64,000 nt of DNA from contig JBANAY010000003.1 in NCBI GenBank assembly GCA_037952775.1, positions 806,001 through 870,000 of the forward strand, read 5' to 3'. A model generated the notes under the pieces. The model ran no database searches and was not told the DNA's origin. It saw nothing but the letters and a program-made list of their open reading frames with translations. This document shows positions 26,258 to 39,060 of the stretch, in pieces. A program made the translations under genes and the position numbers. Within the stretch, counting starts at the first letter, position 1. Every line of letters starts with the position of its first letter. This stretch comes from Clonostachys chloroleuca. Its lineage: Eukaryota; Ascomycota; Sordariomycetes; Hypocreales; Bionectriaceae.

Positions 26258-26865
26258 GATTCTGATTACTTGAATGTATAGTTTCATTTGTAATAATACA
26301 AAGTGATGCTCGGGCGCTCGACATAAAGTTCAACAAAATAAAAATGCCTAGAAAAAGTCCGATGGGTGGGTGAACAGCATTAGCCTCAAGACTTGATATC
26401 GAACATGCGAGAATCGGACATCTCATTGTTGTGGTGGGAGTTTGTGATTGGACTGGCTTCTCCACATACTGGCCGAGCAAGTGACAGATCATAAGAAGAC
26501 AGGAAACGCAGCGACCCCGATGCTCCTCCTGCCTTTGAAAGGGGCAGCGGTATGGGGCCGCGACATTAGGGCTAACGCGCTTTGGACAAAGACGCACGAT
26601 CCCAGACACAGGTAAGCATCAGAGATAGTTTGTCCGTCACTAGGGTACTAGAAATACCACTGGGCTAGGTTGCTGTGGAGGCACTCGATGCTGCAAGGAT
26701 TGGCTGGTGAAATGCGCCTACAGTGCCGCCGTGACACACGCGCAAGATAAGAACTAAGATCAGAAGTCTGGGTCAAAGAACTTCACTTAGTATCGCCAAT
26801 CCATTCGCCGGAGAAATGAAATATGACATGACCTACAAGGAGGCCAGTAAGTTCTTTCCTATTAA

Positions 26866-28665
26866 CTACCAGAGTTTTTCTGACTTGCGTTCGTTGGCTA
26901 GATAATTGTACAAACTTGAACTACCTAAAGCTTGCCGGATGAGCAACTCTGATTCACATACTATCGGTTCCATCAGGTCGTCCCTAAGGTTGGAAGTTTC
27001 CCCTTCTGTGTTTGAGTTGAACCTTTTGATTATGTCTATGAATTGATGGAATACGTCGCATGAACGCCTAGCAATACTCCAGGAAGGCCCGAAACCACTG
27101 AGAATAGATTTGCATTTAAAGGAGACTGCTTCAAGCTCACCAGCATCAGTGCTTCGAACTTCTGAATAACAGTAAAGAAGCAGTCGGCAAATGACTAATA
27201 GTCTGGCCTCAGTAATTCGGTTCATTGGGACGTGACCGTCTTGGAACTGCACGTAGAGGCACTGAGCATAATTCTGCACCAACTTCTGGAGGCGAATCAG
27301 CTTCGGTGCCGTGAGGTGTGGACTAGCCTGGCTAGGGCAATGTAAGAGAGCCAATAGCCTTTGATAGTTGGCTGTTAACCATGATATTGTTTTATGAGTA
27401 GGCCCGTCATGCACATCCATTCGGGAATACAAACAACCTTGGGTATACCAATTTTCTGCCTGCACACTCAATTCCTCAGTAATGCGCTGGTGCTGTTTCT
27501 CCTCCATGACGTCGGCTCTAGAGTTGAGATGAATGCGAGAAAACATGTGACCGTCAAGCTCGCGCAGGGCAATCGAGTGGCGCGTGGTCTGCAGCGTCAA
27601 GAAGCTGTCCTCCCAGTGCGATGTGAATTCATCGGTAGTGATACGAGGAAGAGGAACTTGAAAGCCGTCGCCGAGGGCGAAGGGTAGACCGAACGCGACG
27701 GAAATTGCTCGGTCGATGGAAAATACAGACCAGAACAATCGACGTCGAGCCTCCACCTCGAAGCGTGAAACTTGCGACTCAGATTCCACATCACGATCGA
27801 GGCCTAAGGAGATAGCTTGACGGACGAGGATACCAGTGAGTGTCCAGGGGCACCACCCCACCGGATCGTGGAGGGAGTATATGGCGAGCAAAAGAAGAAC
27901 CTGGATTGCGTGCAATGAGGGATCTCCTAGGCAGAGTTGAATAATTTCATGATAAAGCATAGGAAATTTCGCTGAAGCTTGTCCGGATACTTGGTTGCTC
28001 TGTGAGAGCATCGTAAAGCCGATGGCCATAATGAGGTAAAGCCTCACAGAATCAAAGCTTATGTCAAGACTCTCGTGTTCAACAACACTTAGCATGGGTT
28101 GCGCTTCGTTGATGACCGTGGTCTTGTTCATAATAGGAAATGTGCGGTGGTATTCGCTAAAATACGCTTCAACCAGCGTCATGGGGCTAATTCCAGGTGG
28201 TAAATCTCGAAGTGGCGGGAGCTTTGGTTTCGCTATGAAATCAGGAGGACCCTCCAACCGGTCGCTGCCATCCTTGTCGAAAGTTGGGGGACAGTCGATA
28301 GCGGTGGGTGATGGAGTCGGGTGAGGTATTGATATTGGCCCTGTTGTGGCATGTTTGTCTATCGTAGCACGTAGATCTACTCCGGTCTGAAGTGATTCGA
28401 CTCCAATATTTGGGGGAAGTAGACTGTCAACAAAGGCAGAAAGCCAAGACATCCGATGATAGATAGCGGAATCGGAGGGAATCGGGAAATTGCAAGAGGC
28501 TCCTGCTTTGGCACAGGCCTGTTGTTCATGTTAGGGCGTGAGGATGCACCATGCTTGTGTCAGCGTACCTACGGCGCAACTGGGTAGCGACCGATCGCAC
28601 TTTTTCTTCAGCCGCCGGCACCGCTTACAGGCCAGCGAGTTGAGCTTACGAGTGACCCTTTTCAT
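26866..28665 (-). CDS. Zn2Cys6 transcription regulator, copy 2
   Basis: Two exons, 28573-28665 and 26866-28518, giving 581 residues. Exon 1 starts MKRVTRKLNSLA and carries CKRCRRLKKKCDRSLPSC; exon 2 opens with ACAKAGASC. Joined, they form C-x2-C-x6-C-x6-C-x2-C-x6-C. The intron lies between Cys4 and Cys5, as in the two paralogues. The middle region has VEAYFSEYHRTFPIMNKTTV and RRRLFWSVFSIDRAISVAFG, typical of fungal-specific transcription factor domains. It is a nuclear DNA-binding protein. It lies upstream of dioxygenase 2 in the same orientation, so it may be a direct regulator of the cluster (inference). The ATG at 28665 is the first one in frame upstream of the zinc cluster that leaves a short basic leader. 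Confidence 0.88.
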
Positions 28666-29759
28666 GGAGCAGATGTCAACATTTCGTATTACCGGAAATC
28701 TCTGTCGGCCTCGCCGCTCTGCTCCGCAGTGACGAAACCAAAGTTGGATTCAGATCGGTGCTCTGTTAATGATAGGGCTGCTGATTTTGAGTGTGGGAAC
28801 GTTGCAGAGTAGATTTGCCTTGGCAGTCCAAAGCGGAGTCGCCTCGACACTGGGCATATATCACGGCGACGGAGAGGAATTAGTTTGTCGGACAACGACC
28901 GCTGGCCGTTCCTTATTATAGAAGAAACCTGAACAGCCTGCCCGACGTTTGTCCTGCATGCGCCAGGCCTCCTTTTCCCCCGAGTCAATGCTGGATAGCT
29001 TTCATAACACGTGGACATTGGGCCATTCTTATTGGTTAGCAGTTGAATCACGCTAAATCCATGATTTGCTTCTCCAGGGACCTAGTTAGTTTAGTAAACC
29101 TATGCTCACACCGCGGGGTCTGTTCTATATCGCACGTGTCGCCGACTAATCAATGGATAGAGTCTCGTTATTGAAGCTCTTTCACTGCGAAAAAACACGG
29201 CTCTCAGCCTACGCGTTCATTAGGAATGTCCGTTAATGGATGGTTCGGGACAGCTTGGGCCTGTGCCCTTATGAATATTGCATCAATACATACTCCAGAC
29301 ATGTTCACGCTCGATGTTATATGCGTGTGAGGTTTGTGAATATTTACAACTACAAATACTGCCGACTACTACGACTAGTAGGAGCACTACTATTAATACT
29401 TCCATTACGACAAGAACCCCCGTAGCGATGTGCGGTTCAATATGGGCTATGTGTTTACAAATACTATTCAGAAGGGGAGGTAGTCTCTTCTAGACTCTGC
29501 CTTTGGGCTCGAACTCCTCTCGACTGTTTGCTAGAAAGATTTGTCTCGTTACATCGGTAGCTACAGCTTTCTTCATCTAGGGCTCCAGTCATATAACGGG
29601 CAGTCGCAAGCAGTGAATTATTGGGACCTTATTGATAATAGCAAACACTCGATATTAATTCTTTATCAATAAAGTCGTCGCCACTATCTTCGCGAACTCT
29701 GAATTGAGCGATACCGACTGTAAACCCCATCTGGTCATTTCCACTTTCATCGGCCTGGT
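28666..29759. other. Intergenic region
   Basis: About 1.1 kb holding the promoter of regulator 2 and the 3' flank of the aldo-keto reductase. ORFs of 60-120 residues on both strands have no recognisable features. Confidence 0.4.
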
Positions 29760-30905
29760 TTACTTACGAAGGTGAGGGAACGACATCTTCGCCGCTCTGT
29801 CTAGTCGTACATTGTAACCAGTTACAAATGGATCGTCACCGATAAAAGTATTGGGAAATCCAACGTGAAACGGCCTGACGCTCTCAATATGGCCAATCTG
29901 CTCCGGTGTTAATGTGATCTTGAGTGACTGGATATTGTCGTGTAGATGTTCAACCTTGCGACCACCGACAATTGGGAAGACTTGACCAGCTTTGCTCATG
30001 ACGTACGCCAGAGCAATAGCCGTAACAGACTCCAAACCGTGCTCCTGAGCAACTTTATATAACGCCAGGCTCATTTCCTCCTCAAAATCAGTCTGTCCGC
30101 CATTCTTGCCCTCACTGCGCAACGGGCGGAGCTGCTCATTGTTCTTTAGCCGTTCTTCTAGAGCCTGCTTGGACTGGAGCTTGCCACCCCCGAGCACGTC
30201 CCATGGAGCAAGTGCCATGCCAAACATGCGTGCCATGGGGATAATCTCGCGTTCAAAATCACGGATCATCACATTCCATCGCCCCTGATAAATGCTGAAA
30301 GGCGTCTTGCCATGGTAGCTGGCATAAGTGTTTGCGCTTGCGACGATCCATGCTGGTGTATCCGACACGCCAAGGTAAAGTACCTTGCCCTCCTCCACTA
30401 ACATGTGCAATGAGTCCATGAGCTCCTTAATAGAAGTTGTATAGTCCCAGTAATGCATGTACAGTATGTCAACATACTCGGTCTGTAATTTCTTGAGAGA
30501 TGCCCTGATGCTCATGTACAATGATTTTCGGGTGTTGCCCATGAAGTTAGGGGCTTTCCCCTTGCCGATAGCATGAGAACGGTAGTCAGACGTGAACTTA
30601 GTGGCAATCACAAGTTGGTCTCGATTGTTGTGCTTGGCCATCCACTCTCCAATCCACATCTCGCTCTGCTCATCCTGATAATTATTCGAAGTATCGATGA
30701 AATTGCCACCAGACTGCCAATAAGCGTCGAGGAGCTTAAACGAGTCTTCCTTATTCATACTCCCCATAAATGATGACCATGCCTCGCCGATGGACATACC
30801 TCCCAGGCAAAGAGGTGACACTCTGACACCGGCCGTTGAAGAAAGCACCCGAAACCGCCCCAACTCAGTTGGGGGTTCTGGCGCACTATCATACTTGGAG
30901 GACAT
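29760..30905 (-). CDS. Aldo-keto reductase, aryl-alcohol/norsolorinic acid reductase type
   Basis: Single exon, 381 residues. Fold and family follow from [54 protein letters not shown] and [12 protein letters not shown]. The AKR catalytic tetrad reads Asp71, Tyr76, Lys103, His151. Such enzymes reduce aldehydes or ketones with NADPH in the cytosol; the fungal aryl-alcohol dehydrogenase and NorA group is the nearest described relative. The length is normal for that group. It lies between regulator 2 and dioxygenase 3. Oxidative cleavage by TauD-like enzymes generates aldehydes, so a reductase beside them makes sense, but this link is inferred. The only intronless gene in the cluster. Confidence 0.9.
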   Translation of the reverse strand: MSSKYDSAPEPPTELGRFRVLSSTAGVRVSPLCLGGMSIGEAWSSFMGSMNKEDSFKLLDAYWQSGGNFIDTSNNYQDEQSEMWIGEWMAKHNNRDQLVIATKFTSDYRSHAIGKGKAPNFMGNTRKSLYMSIRASLKKLQTEYVDILYMHYWDYTTSIKELMDSLHMLVEEGKVLYLGVSDTPAWIVASANTYASYHGKTPFSIYQGRWNVMIRDFEREIIPMARMFGMALAPWDVLGGGKLQSKQALEERLKNNEQLRPLRSEGKNGGQTDFEEEMSLALYKVAQEHGLESVTAIALAYVMSKAGQVFPIVGGRKVEHLHDNIQSLKITLTPEQIGHIESVRPFHVGFPNTFIGDDPFVTGYNVRLDRAAKMSFPHLRK

Positions 30906-31993
30906 ATTGGATGTTGTTTGGGATAGCCTCGTTCACGAAAACTCGATAGTCGGAGCCACTACTTGGGCTTTGGTAAAGTTGGATGCCGGGCGTATGCAAA
31001 TTGGGCTCGCGTTATTATCTTGACTCAAAAACAATCCTCTTTCTTAATCCATGTAAAAGGGCGAGACTGATTTAAGAAAGCTTTCAAGCTACTTGGCCAT
31101 GCGTACCTCAAAACTCCATCGACTATATAGGATAATACCTTTTGATGTCATACTTCTGGTTCGGCGTGAATTATTATTTACGCCAAGTCTGTAAGCAGCG
31201 CACTAGACAACCAGGCTCAAACTCTGCATTCATGAAGTCAAAGCATCGGGGTGGAGCCCGCTTCTATCTCGCTTCGGTCGGGCAGGACCGTTTCCTTAGT
31301 ATAGGACCCCCTCCTTAGAGAGACCAGGGCAGACTTGTAAGCGCAACCGAGTAGGCAAAACGATACGGATGAAGCTCCGAGCGGGTACTACGTCTCACGC
31401 GGTTCCGGGTATAAGAACTATTCTTCGAACTATTCGCCCCACGCTCTGTCCGATGCTACTAGCCCGGCCACTTTTCTCGGTGTGTCGTAGCGCAATACGG
31501 TAATAGATGCAACTACAGTATCCTCTCACAGGCCGAGGCAAGTTCGTCTCTAGTATTAATTTGCGCGTCACACTAACCCCTCGTCCCTCGCCCGGGGCAC
31601 CGTGGGAATTCTCTGTCCAGGTTGAGTCGTCGAGTGGTAGCAGAAATTGCTCGTTGGATGTCCAACTTGAGCGGTAGGGTAGTGGGTCCTCATCATGCTG
31701 ATAAAACCTATCTCGCGTATAGTGGGCAAGCTCCGGAGGTCGGCTAATGTCCTTCTCGCATTGTCACTACTCTGTATAGTAACAACATTCCGTAACAAAT
31801 TACTTGGCCAGAGACTTTCGGATGACAAATAATGTTGCAAGCGCCAAAGACAGGAACTCGGACATGAAAGTGGTATATAACCTCTCCAGGGAAGCTCTCT
31901 ACAGTCGAAGCGACTTGGAATGTGTTGCTTCACTTTGTAACGGGTATATTGACAATAGTATTGCCGCTTTCACTTCATATTCTACCATCAACA
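30906..31993. promoter_or_regulatory. Divergent promoter region (reductase / dioxygenase 3)
   Basis: 1.09 kb between outward-reading genes. The frame before dioxygenase 3 is open for 24 extra codons (from 31922), but these do not resemble the paralogues. No gene, RNA or repeat recognised. Confidence 0.4.
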
Positions 31994-33561
31994 ATGACTA
32001 CGGACGCAATAGCTGGTGTAGGCCCAAGGCTCATACGAGAGCCTTTTAGATCCTCTGGTTCCCTGGACATGTATCAACAGATTCAGGTGACTCCATTGAT
32101 TGGCACTGAGTTTCCCAAGCTGCAGGTCACAGACATATTGTGGGACAACCAGAAGATTCGTGATCTCGCAATTATGGGTTAGTCAAAAGCGATTTATGCC
32201 ATTTATATTCCACCACTAATGTGATTCAGCCTCCGAGAGAGGAGTTTTGTTTTTCCGAAACCAACAAATCACGCCACTGCAGCAAAAGATTTTGACGGAC
32301 AAGCTTGGGATTTTGACTGCCAAGCCAATTACTTCAAATGTATGTTTCTGTACCCAGTCATTGATTAGTACTGCCTAACATAATTCTCCTAGCTTCATAG
32401 ACATGGTGTTTTCAACAAAACCCATGGCGTAGCTATCGACCAAGATGGAAATCTGGACGATTACATCTTGCCAGTTTCAACCGAGGTGATAATCATTGAT
32501 TTGCACTCTCCATTTAAAGTCACTATGACCTAATTATATGGCCAGATCACTCGCAAAGTTTACACTGATAAATGGACCGACATCCCTCCTATTGCCAGTA
32601 CTGGATGGCACACCGAGTACGCAATACCCCTGTCGGCCCTAGATGGATTTTAATCGGTGTCATTCGTCTAGCATCGTGTATAATCCAGTAGCCTCGGACT
32701 ATGCAGTAATACATGCCGTAAGCATCCCAGAAGATGGATCCGGTGGTGATACCATTTGGGCTTCGGGATATGAGGTTTATGATCGCCTGTCGCCTCCGAT
32801 GAAGGCGCTCTTTGATGGTATGACTGGACTTCAACAGCGGGTGAGCCTCCATTCAAGTTCCAAATTGCGGAGACGGGGATGAGGCTAATAGCTGCTGCGC
32901 AACTTCAGACTGCTCCGAAAGATGTCCTTCTCAAGCATGGCCTACCAGTGATGGAAGAAATCAAGGAAAACTACAGCCAGTAAGAACACCTATCGGGATA
33001 ATGGATATCCTGTCTCACCATTCTTACCATAGCCCAATTGTCCGCACAAATCCCGTTACGGGATGGAAGGGGATTTTCGGGATCGGGGCCCCCCTTAAAA
33101 TCGGCGGGATCAATGGCGTTACCAACTTCGAAAGTGAAGTGCTACAAGACTATCGTAAGAAAATTACCGTTAAAGGCCTTCCAAGTCTATGAGAAAACGA
33201 CTAATTATGTTGCACGCAACAGTCTTCCGCCTCATTGTTGAGAATCATGATCTCCAGGTTCGGTTCCAGTGGACCAAGAACGATCTAGTGATTTGGGATA
33301 AGTGAGTGAGCCCTGGTTCATGACCAGACGACGCGCAAGACCTAACAGAGGAGTACCCAATAGCCGATCATGCTTCCACACCGCCACAAAGTAAGCTAGC
33401 GTTCCGTAGGCTAAGTTTCCATCGATAAAAACGCTAACAAGCTTGATAGCGATTACAAAGGCCATCGACACATTAACTTATGTGTTAGCCACGGTGAAGT
33501 GCCATACTATGACCCGGCATCTAAGTCTCGCCGGGAAGCGCTCTTCGAAGTCAATAACTAG
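31994..33561 (+). CDS. TauD/TfdA-family Fe(II)/2-oxoglutarate dioxygenase, copy 3
   Basis: Multi-exon, about 365 residues, traced junction by junction without a stop. Start MTTDAIAGVG; SSGSLDMYQQIQ; SERGVLFFRNQQIT; WHTD followed by IVYNPVASDYAVI (Asp split by an intron); GGDTIWASGYEVYDRLSPPM; HPIVRTNPVTGWKGIFG; VIWDNRSCFHTATNDYKGHR; ending GEVPYYDPASKSRREALFEV. Metal ligands and the GGDT threonine are kept. It differs from the others in the distal loop (HINLCVSHGE instead of RGNRVVSLGE): one arginine of the 2-oxoglutarate pocket motif is changed, and this copy may differ in activity or be the most diverged. Its neighbours are the reductase (divergent) and a DHA2-type exporter (convergent). 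Confidence 0.88.
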
Positions 33562-34475
33562 GGTTTCCCTCGATGGTTTTTTTGTCAGATGGCGGTCTAA
33601 GCCTCATGATGGGGATGGATTAGCACATATCTACGAATAACACCAAGTGCCTCAGCATTGACTACCGTGACATCAAGACTGACGCCTGTCCCAGTGGCAA
33701 GTTATAAAGCAGACGTTGGAAACCAGGCTGAGTCAAAAGGAAGTTTTCCCTCGAGCTAGGTGTGCAAGCACAGTCACTATCTTATAATTGATCAATTACT
33801 TGCCTATCTTCATCGGTTTTCAAGTGGCTGCAAGCTCCGCAGTCAGTGTTTCCCCCTACATGGAGTATAAGGTAGCAGATGGGTTGGTACCCTGAGTTAG
33901 TTATATGTAGCTATAGGAAAAGTCAATATAACCAAACACAGGTATAACCCAGACATTTGATCCTTCCAATAGCTAAGAAGCCTCGATAAGCAGCTGGAAA
34001 TTCAATCTTGTGCCACATATCATGATGTTCCCGACTTATCGTAAATCCCCGTGCGGGTCTTTATAATCTTGCGCAGCACCGTGCTCAAAAGGAAATACCA
34101 AACCCACCATTGGCCTGATTGGTGAATTCTGGGAATTGAAGACCAATTCTCGCTAAGCCTTTCGGGGGCAAGAAAGGGGAGGTTCTGCATGAAGCTCCCG
34201 AGACGCCGTAGGTTAAGCAGAGAACCAAATTGGCAGGGTTTTATTTTCGCTGTTTATTGTAGGACAGAATATACACGATACATTCATAAGGCCTATGGAG
34301 GCTAACAGAGTAATGTGAATTCTAGGAATTTCGATCAATGCCTTCTCAGTTAAGATTTGTCTGTAGGATTTGTACTATGTATACATTCTTGAGTAGGCTG
34401 GATACTAGACACCCACGTGTGTCTAGACAGAAGACGAGAACATTGCAGGTAATGCAGTTCGCTACTTTCCAGTTT
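33562..34475. other. Intergenic, convergent 3' flanks
   Basis: 0.9 kb between the ends of dioxygenase 3 and the DHA2-type transporter. No gene or repeat recognised; transcription end signals are expected. Confidence 0.4.
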
Positions 34476-36253
34476 TCACTTCCTCTGCAATCGTGGGAGT
34501 TTAATGTAAACCACACTTATTAAGGTCAGCGCAGCCAAAATTAAGGTTGTTTGGAATGTCAAGGTGAGAGAGGCATCATATGCCCTAATCACTTGGTCCT
34601 GATGCGGCTGGGGAATCTTCAGCACATTATCCACTGAGTATTTAACGTTCCGAATGATCTATGGAAAGTCAACAAAAGGTCAAGACGAGCTAATTTTGTC
34701 TTACAGTTTCTTTGGATGGACCGGTAACGAAAGCATCTAGGTTGCGAGCTAGAGAAGTCTCTAATACCAGGCTTGAGTATACCACACCAATCATCTGGCC
34801 GATTGACCGCCATAGTGACATCATGGCAATGGTCACTGCTTGTTCATCCTGCGGACTAACAGATAAGATGCCTACAGTCAAACCCGGAGAAATGAGGCCC
34901 TGCCCAATGCCCAGTGGTAAGAGAGCGGCGCATTGCCAGATAGCGGCCGTGTTTCGACTCATACCGAAGCCTAACCAGACTGCCCCAAGAAGGATAGAAC
35001 CGCTCCCTATTACCAGCGACCATTTGATGCGTCTCGTAAACGTGATGACGTAGCCCGTTAGAAAGCTCACAACTGAGCTGGCGCTGTAGATGATGACCAG
35101 ACGCAGACCGGTCACGCTGGATGACTGGAGCATGACAGCACGGAAGTATAGAGGGATGTTGAAGCTTATTGCTGCAATGATTGCGGCGACGGTGAATTTG
35201 GCCAATAGGAGGTTTGCGCGAGGCGAACTCACGAGGATGGACAGGGGCACGATTGGTTGCGGATGACGCACCTCGTTGTAGAGAAATATCGGAGTGAGTA
35301 GTAGAGCGATGCAGAGGGAGGAGATGATGAATGGGTGTGACCACGGAAAGGCATTTCCGCCGAGATTCTGAGTTACGTTAATTGCGAGCAATAGTCGCTG
35401 TTGCTAGATTGGAAGAGTGGCTTACAAGTCCCAGGATAAGGAACATAAGATCTGCTGATAACAGCATCGAACCGCGATAGTCGATCGCCTTCATCGCATC
35501 TGATATGCTGTGCCCGCTCTCCGATTTGCCGATATAGTTAGGTATGGTAATCCATGCCAGGACCAAACACCCAAACAGAAGAGGCACCTGAAGTCCAAAA
35601 GACCATCTCCAACCCACAACATCCGCTAGCAGGCCGCCAGTCGACGCGCCTAAAGCTGAGCCGAAGCCTGCAATACCATTTATGTAGGACTGATACTGCC
35701 CTCGGAGGTCCACCGAGACTAGATCTCCCATCATGATGGAGCCCAAAATCATGACGCACCCAACACCTAAACCACACACAGCCCGAGCCAAGATGAAACT
35801 CAACATGCTTTGTGCTAAGGCACACCAAGCAGTGGCCAGCATAAAGACAAGGAGTGATAAGACATAGGGTGGCTTGCGTCCCAGGCAGTCAGACAAGCGG
35901 CCAATGAGAGGCTGGAAAGTTGTGGACATGAGAATAAACGCTGTCGATAACCAAGGTGCGGCCCCTGAGCTGTTGAATGAAGAAGTGATGACCGGGTGGC
36001 TTGATGCCACTACCATCGTGTCAAATTGAGCGACGAAGACCGTGACGAGGATCACTGAGAAGGTGCTCCAAAATTGCGAAACCTTCATATGTTTGGGGTC
36101 TTTGGTCTTCTGAATGGCAGATTCGGCGTCTCGAAATGTCGTGTACGTATAGGTAGACGAAGACTCGCGAAGAAACGCGACTCTCTCACCCGCATCGTTC
36201 TCGGTCGGAGCGTGAACATGACGAGAAGGACGATCCGCAGAGCTCGCACTCAT
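34476..36253 (-). CDS. MFS drug:H+ antiporter-like exporter (DHA2, 14-helix type)
   Basis: Three exons, 35426-36253, 34705-35367 and 34476-34658, total 557 residues. Start at MSASSADRPS (a Met 12 codons upstream, at 36289, is possible). A hydrophilic N-terminus of about 80 residues precedes helices. Motifs: QFDTMVVASSHPVI at the end of helix 1, GRLSDCLGRKPPYVL (MFS loop 2-3), RAVCGLGVGCVMILGSIMMG (helix 5 antiporter-type region), and about 14 hydrophobic segments. This matches fungal DHA2 carriers such as vacuolar basic amino acid permeases and multidrug exporters. Localisation is plasma membrane or vacuole. It probably exports or stores a product or toxic intermediate of the cluster (inference). 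It is not related in sequence to the three PHS carriers nearby. Confidence 0.85.
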
Positions 36254-37251
36254 TGTGTCACCGAGAAGACTGTCGAAAAGAAGTGGCAATCTCTTGCTTC
36301 ACTAGTAGCGGGAATAGAGAGAAAGATATAAAATCAGGTGGCACAAGAGGACTAGTCGTATTCTTGAATATATTATACAAAGTTTCTGATAAGCAATTAC
36401 GATCGAAGCACCTCATCCTATCACCATATGAAGCCCAATACGATATGCCTACTGTGATTACCCTTCGGAAGCAGTCGCAGTCATTGTACCGATTACGGCG
36501 AGCAAAACCTGCCGCATGGTTCAACAATGTGGCCGATTACGCTGTCCTGGCATCTTTTGCTCAGAGTATGCTGCTCCGTGTCCGGCCCGAGTACGTAATG
36601 TAAAGCAATATAGAGAGCTGCAGTCACGGAATCACGTAATTGTTAAGCTAGGCATGTGACATTTTCTTTCCGCTTCGCTGGAAATTCCCGTTGTAAGCTG
36701 TCTTAAAATGCCGTAGACATGGCCATGAACGGGACGCTCCATCCGATAGTCACCCACTTCCAGAACCGCGCTCCACTCCGACATGGCCCAAGAACGCAAC
36801 GAAGTGGGTATGAGTGTACGCGAGCTTTAGCCTGAAGACTCACGAAAAGTACCCCACCAACCCCCCGACGGTCATTATTAGTGTAGAAGTGTTATTGGCC
36901 GCTAATATAGGTGCCAAATTTTCGTGTGAATCCAGGGGAAAGAATGGGAGCCCACACCTAGAGTCAAGGGGCTGGAAGAATTGGTCATGGTCCTAGCCAG
37001 ACCTCTGGGAGCCAATAATTCTCACATACATAGCAATCGATTGGTCGTGCGTTGTTTCCCCTTGTCCTATCGAGATGTCTCTCAGACAGATTACCAAAAT
37101 TATGGTTTGCACGACTCGGCATCCTACATCATAAGATGGACAAGATAATATACAAGACCAAATTTATAAAAGGGCAATATGTAACTGCCAACAACAGCAT
37201 CTTCAGAGCCAAAACGCCAATTGCGCTTACACTGCCACTATTTTCGCCGAC
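36254..37251. promoter_or_regulatory. Divergent promoter region (exporter / carrier B)
   Basis: 1 kb between outward-reading transporter genes. The ORF at 36253-36603 and its opposite-strand partner show no domain. No specific site identified. Confidence 0.4.
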
Positions 37252-39060
37252 ATGGATAATCAACTCACATTCTGGGACAAAGCGAAATTCTACACCGTTG
37301 TCGGTGTAGGCTTCTTCGCTGACGGATGGGCAAATAATGACATTGGCCTGCGTAAGAAATCCCTGCTCCATAACATGAAGTAAGATGCAAAACCGCTGAT
37401 AAAACCATTAGTTACGCCGTTGATAGGTTATGTCTATTTCAAAGAGAATGGCGATGCTATCCCCACGAGCCAGGCGGGTGCTATCAAGGGTGGAGTGAAG
37501 ATTGGCATGTTGCTCGGCCAAATTATTTTTGGCTTCTTGGGAGACACTCTCGGTCGCCATAAAATCTATGGTCGCGAGTTATTTTTTGCTATCTTTGGTT
37601 TACTGATGTGTACCTTCACCCCATGGAAGGGTTTAAATGGCGATGGATTGGTAGCATGGCTGACTGTTGGCCGACTGATTACTGGCCTAGGCCTCGGCGG
37701 TGGTAAGTCTGGACATATTTCGCTGAAAAGAACAGTAGAGCGCGGGACGAGGTTAATGTTGTATCAGATTATCCAATGTCCGCTGCTCTCGCCTTAGAAA
37801 AAGCTGAGCCTAACGCCCGTGCCCGTGTCGTCATGTGGACCTTCTTTTCACAAGCACTGGGCTACTTCTCCAGCGGGATTGCTTACCTTATTGCGCTAAG
37901 AGCATTCCAAAACTCCATCGAAGCCAACGTCGACTATCTCGACTATGTCTGGCGAATTGTGATGGGCTTGCGTACGCCTTCCACCTCCCCACCCGAACGA
38001 AGTAGCCGCTCACCCTAGGAACGCAGCTCTCATCCCCTGTATCTTGATGATATATCCCCGGTTTGCCATGCAGGAAAGTGTGCCCTATCAAAAGTGTAAG
38101 TTCAAGAGCTCAACAGCCCCGCGAACGCGGATTAATAGAGTCTAGATGTTCGCCATGTCGATGGGAACTCAGAGGATGTCCCAGCACCACGCACTTTCTC
38201 GGACCAGATGCGTGATTTCAGAGTATACTTTTGGAATTGGCGTCATGCTGCATCCATCTTTTCAGCCTCTGCCGTCTGGTTTATCTTGTATGTTCAAACC
38301 TAACCACGACACAACGGAGCGATGCACTGAACATAACAGTGATATCTGCCAAAATGGCATCGTCCTCAATCAAACCCTTATCCTCAAGGGTATCGGCTAC
38401 AGCAAGGGGCATACCATCTATCAAACTCTTTGGAATGCTGGAGTGGGTAATATCATCGTCATCATAGCGGGTTATCTGCCGGGCTTTATCCTGGGCAATC
38501 TTGCTTTAGAATGGCTACCTCGTAGGGTCCAACAGGCCGGCAGCTCACTCATCATCGGGGTTCTGTATGCTGTCTGGGCAGGCGTGACTGATACAGCAGC
38601 TATTGGCGGTTTGCTCGCTCTCTTCACAGTGGTTCAATTCCTTCAAAACGCTGGTCCCAATACCACCGCTTTCCTCTTGCCAATTGAGCTTTTCCCAACC
38701 CGTGTTAGAGGCACTAGCCACGGTATAGTTGCTGCAGCAGGAAAGCTCGGGGCTATTATCACTGCCTTTGGATTCGGAAATACGCAAGAGGCAATTGGAA
38801 TGAAAGGAGTCATGGGCATGTTCGCAGGCCTCTCATTCTTTATAGTCCTTCTTACAGGTCTTGTACCTGAGACCAAGGGCTACAGCCTCGAGGATGTCGA
38901 GAATGACGTTATCTATAAGAAGAAACTTCTAAGCATCCACGGACGGGACTTGGAAACCTGCCCAACAGGAGATTGGGCATCTACCGAGGAAAGCGGAAGC
39001 AAAGGGCTTACCAAGACTGCCACAGTGGGCTTTGATGATACTAAACCACGGCCACTATAA
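37252..39060 (+). CDS. MFS transporter, PHS family, copy B
   Basis: Six exons with the intron positions of copy A; every junction keeps frame. Start MDNQLTFWDKAKFYTVVGVG at 37252. Motifs: GFFADGWANNDIG, GDTLGRHKIYGRE, DYPMSAALALEKAE, ICQNGIVLNQTLIL, PIELFPTRVRGTSHG, VPETKGYSLEDVEND. The segment ELFPTRVR-x-T-x-HG followed by AAAGKLGAI is the diagnostic helix 8-9 region of phosphate:H+ symporters such as PHO84. Twelve helices, presumably plasma membrane proton symport. The cargo may be phosphate, or a phosphate- or sulfonate-bearing organic compound given the neighbours. It is closest to copy C, with which it converges; B and C look like a recent inverted duplicate pair. Confidence 0.88.

Noticed and set aside
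26148..26609. In-frame N-terminal extension of dioxygenase 2 (154 codons)
   Set aside because: It crosses a TA microsatellite, matches none of the four paralogues, and MTPQ at 26147 aligns with their starts.
34690..36331. Plus- and minus-strand ORFs overlapping the DHA2 exporter in other frames
   Set aside because: Shadows; the three-exon reading gives a complete 14-helix carrier.
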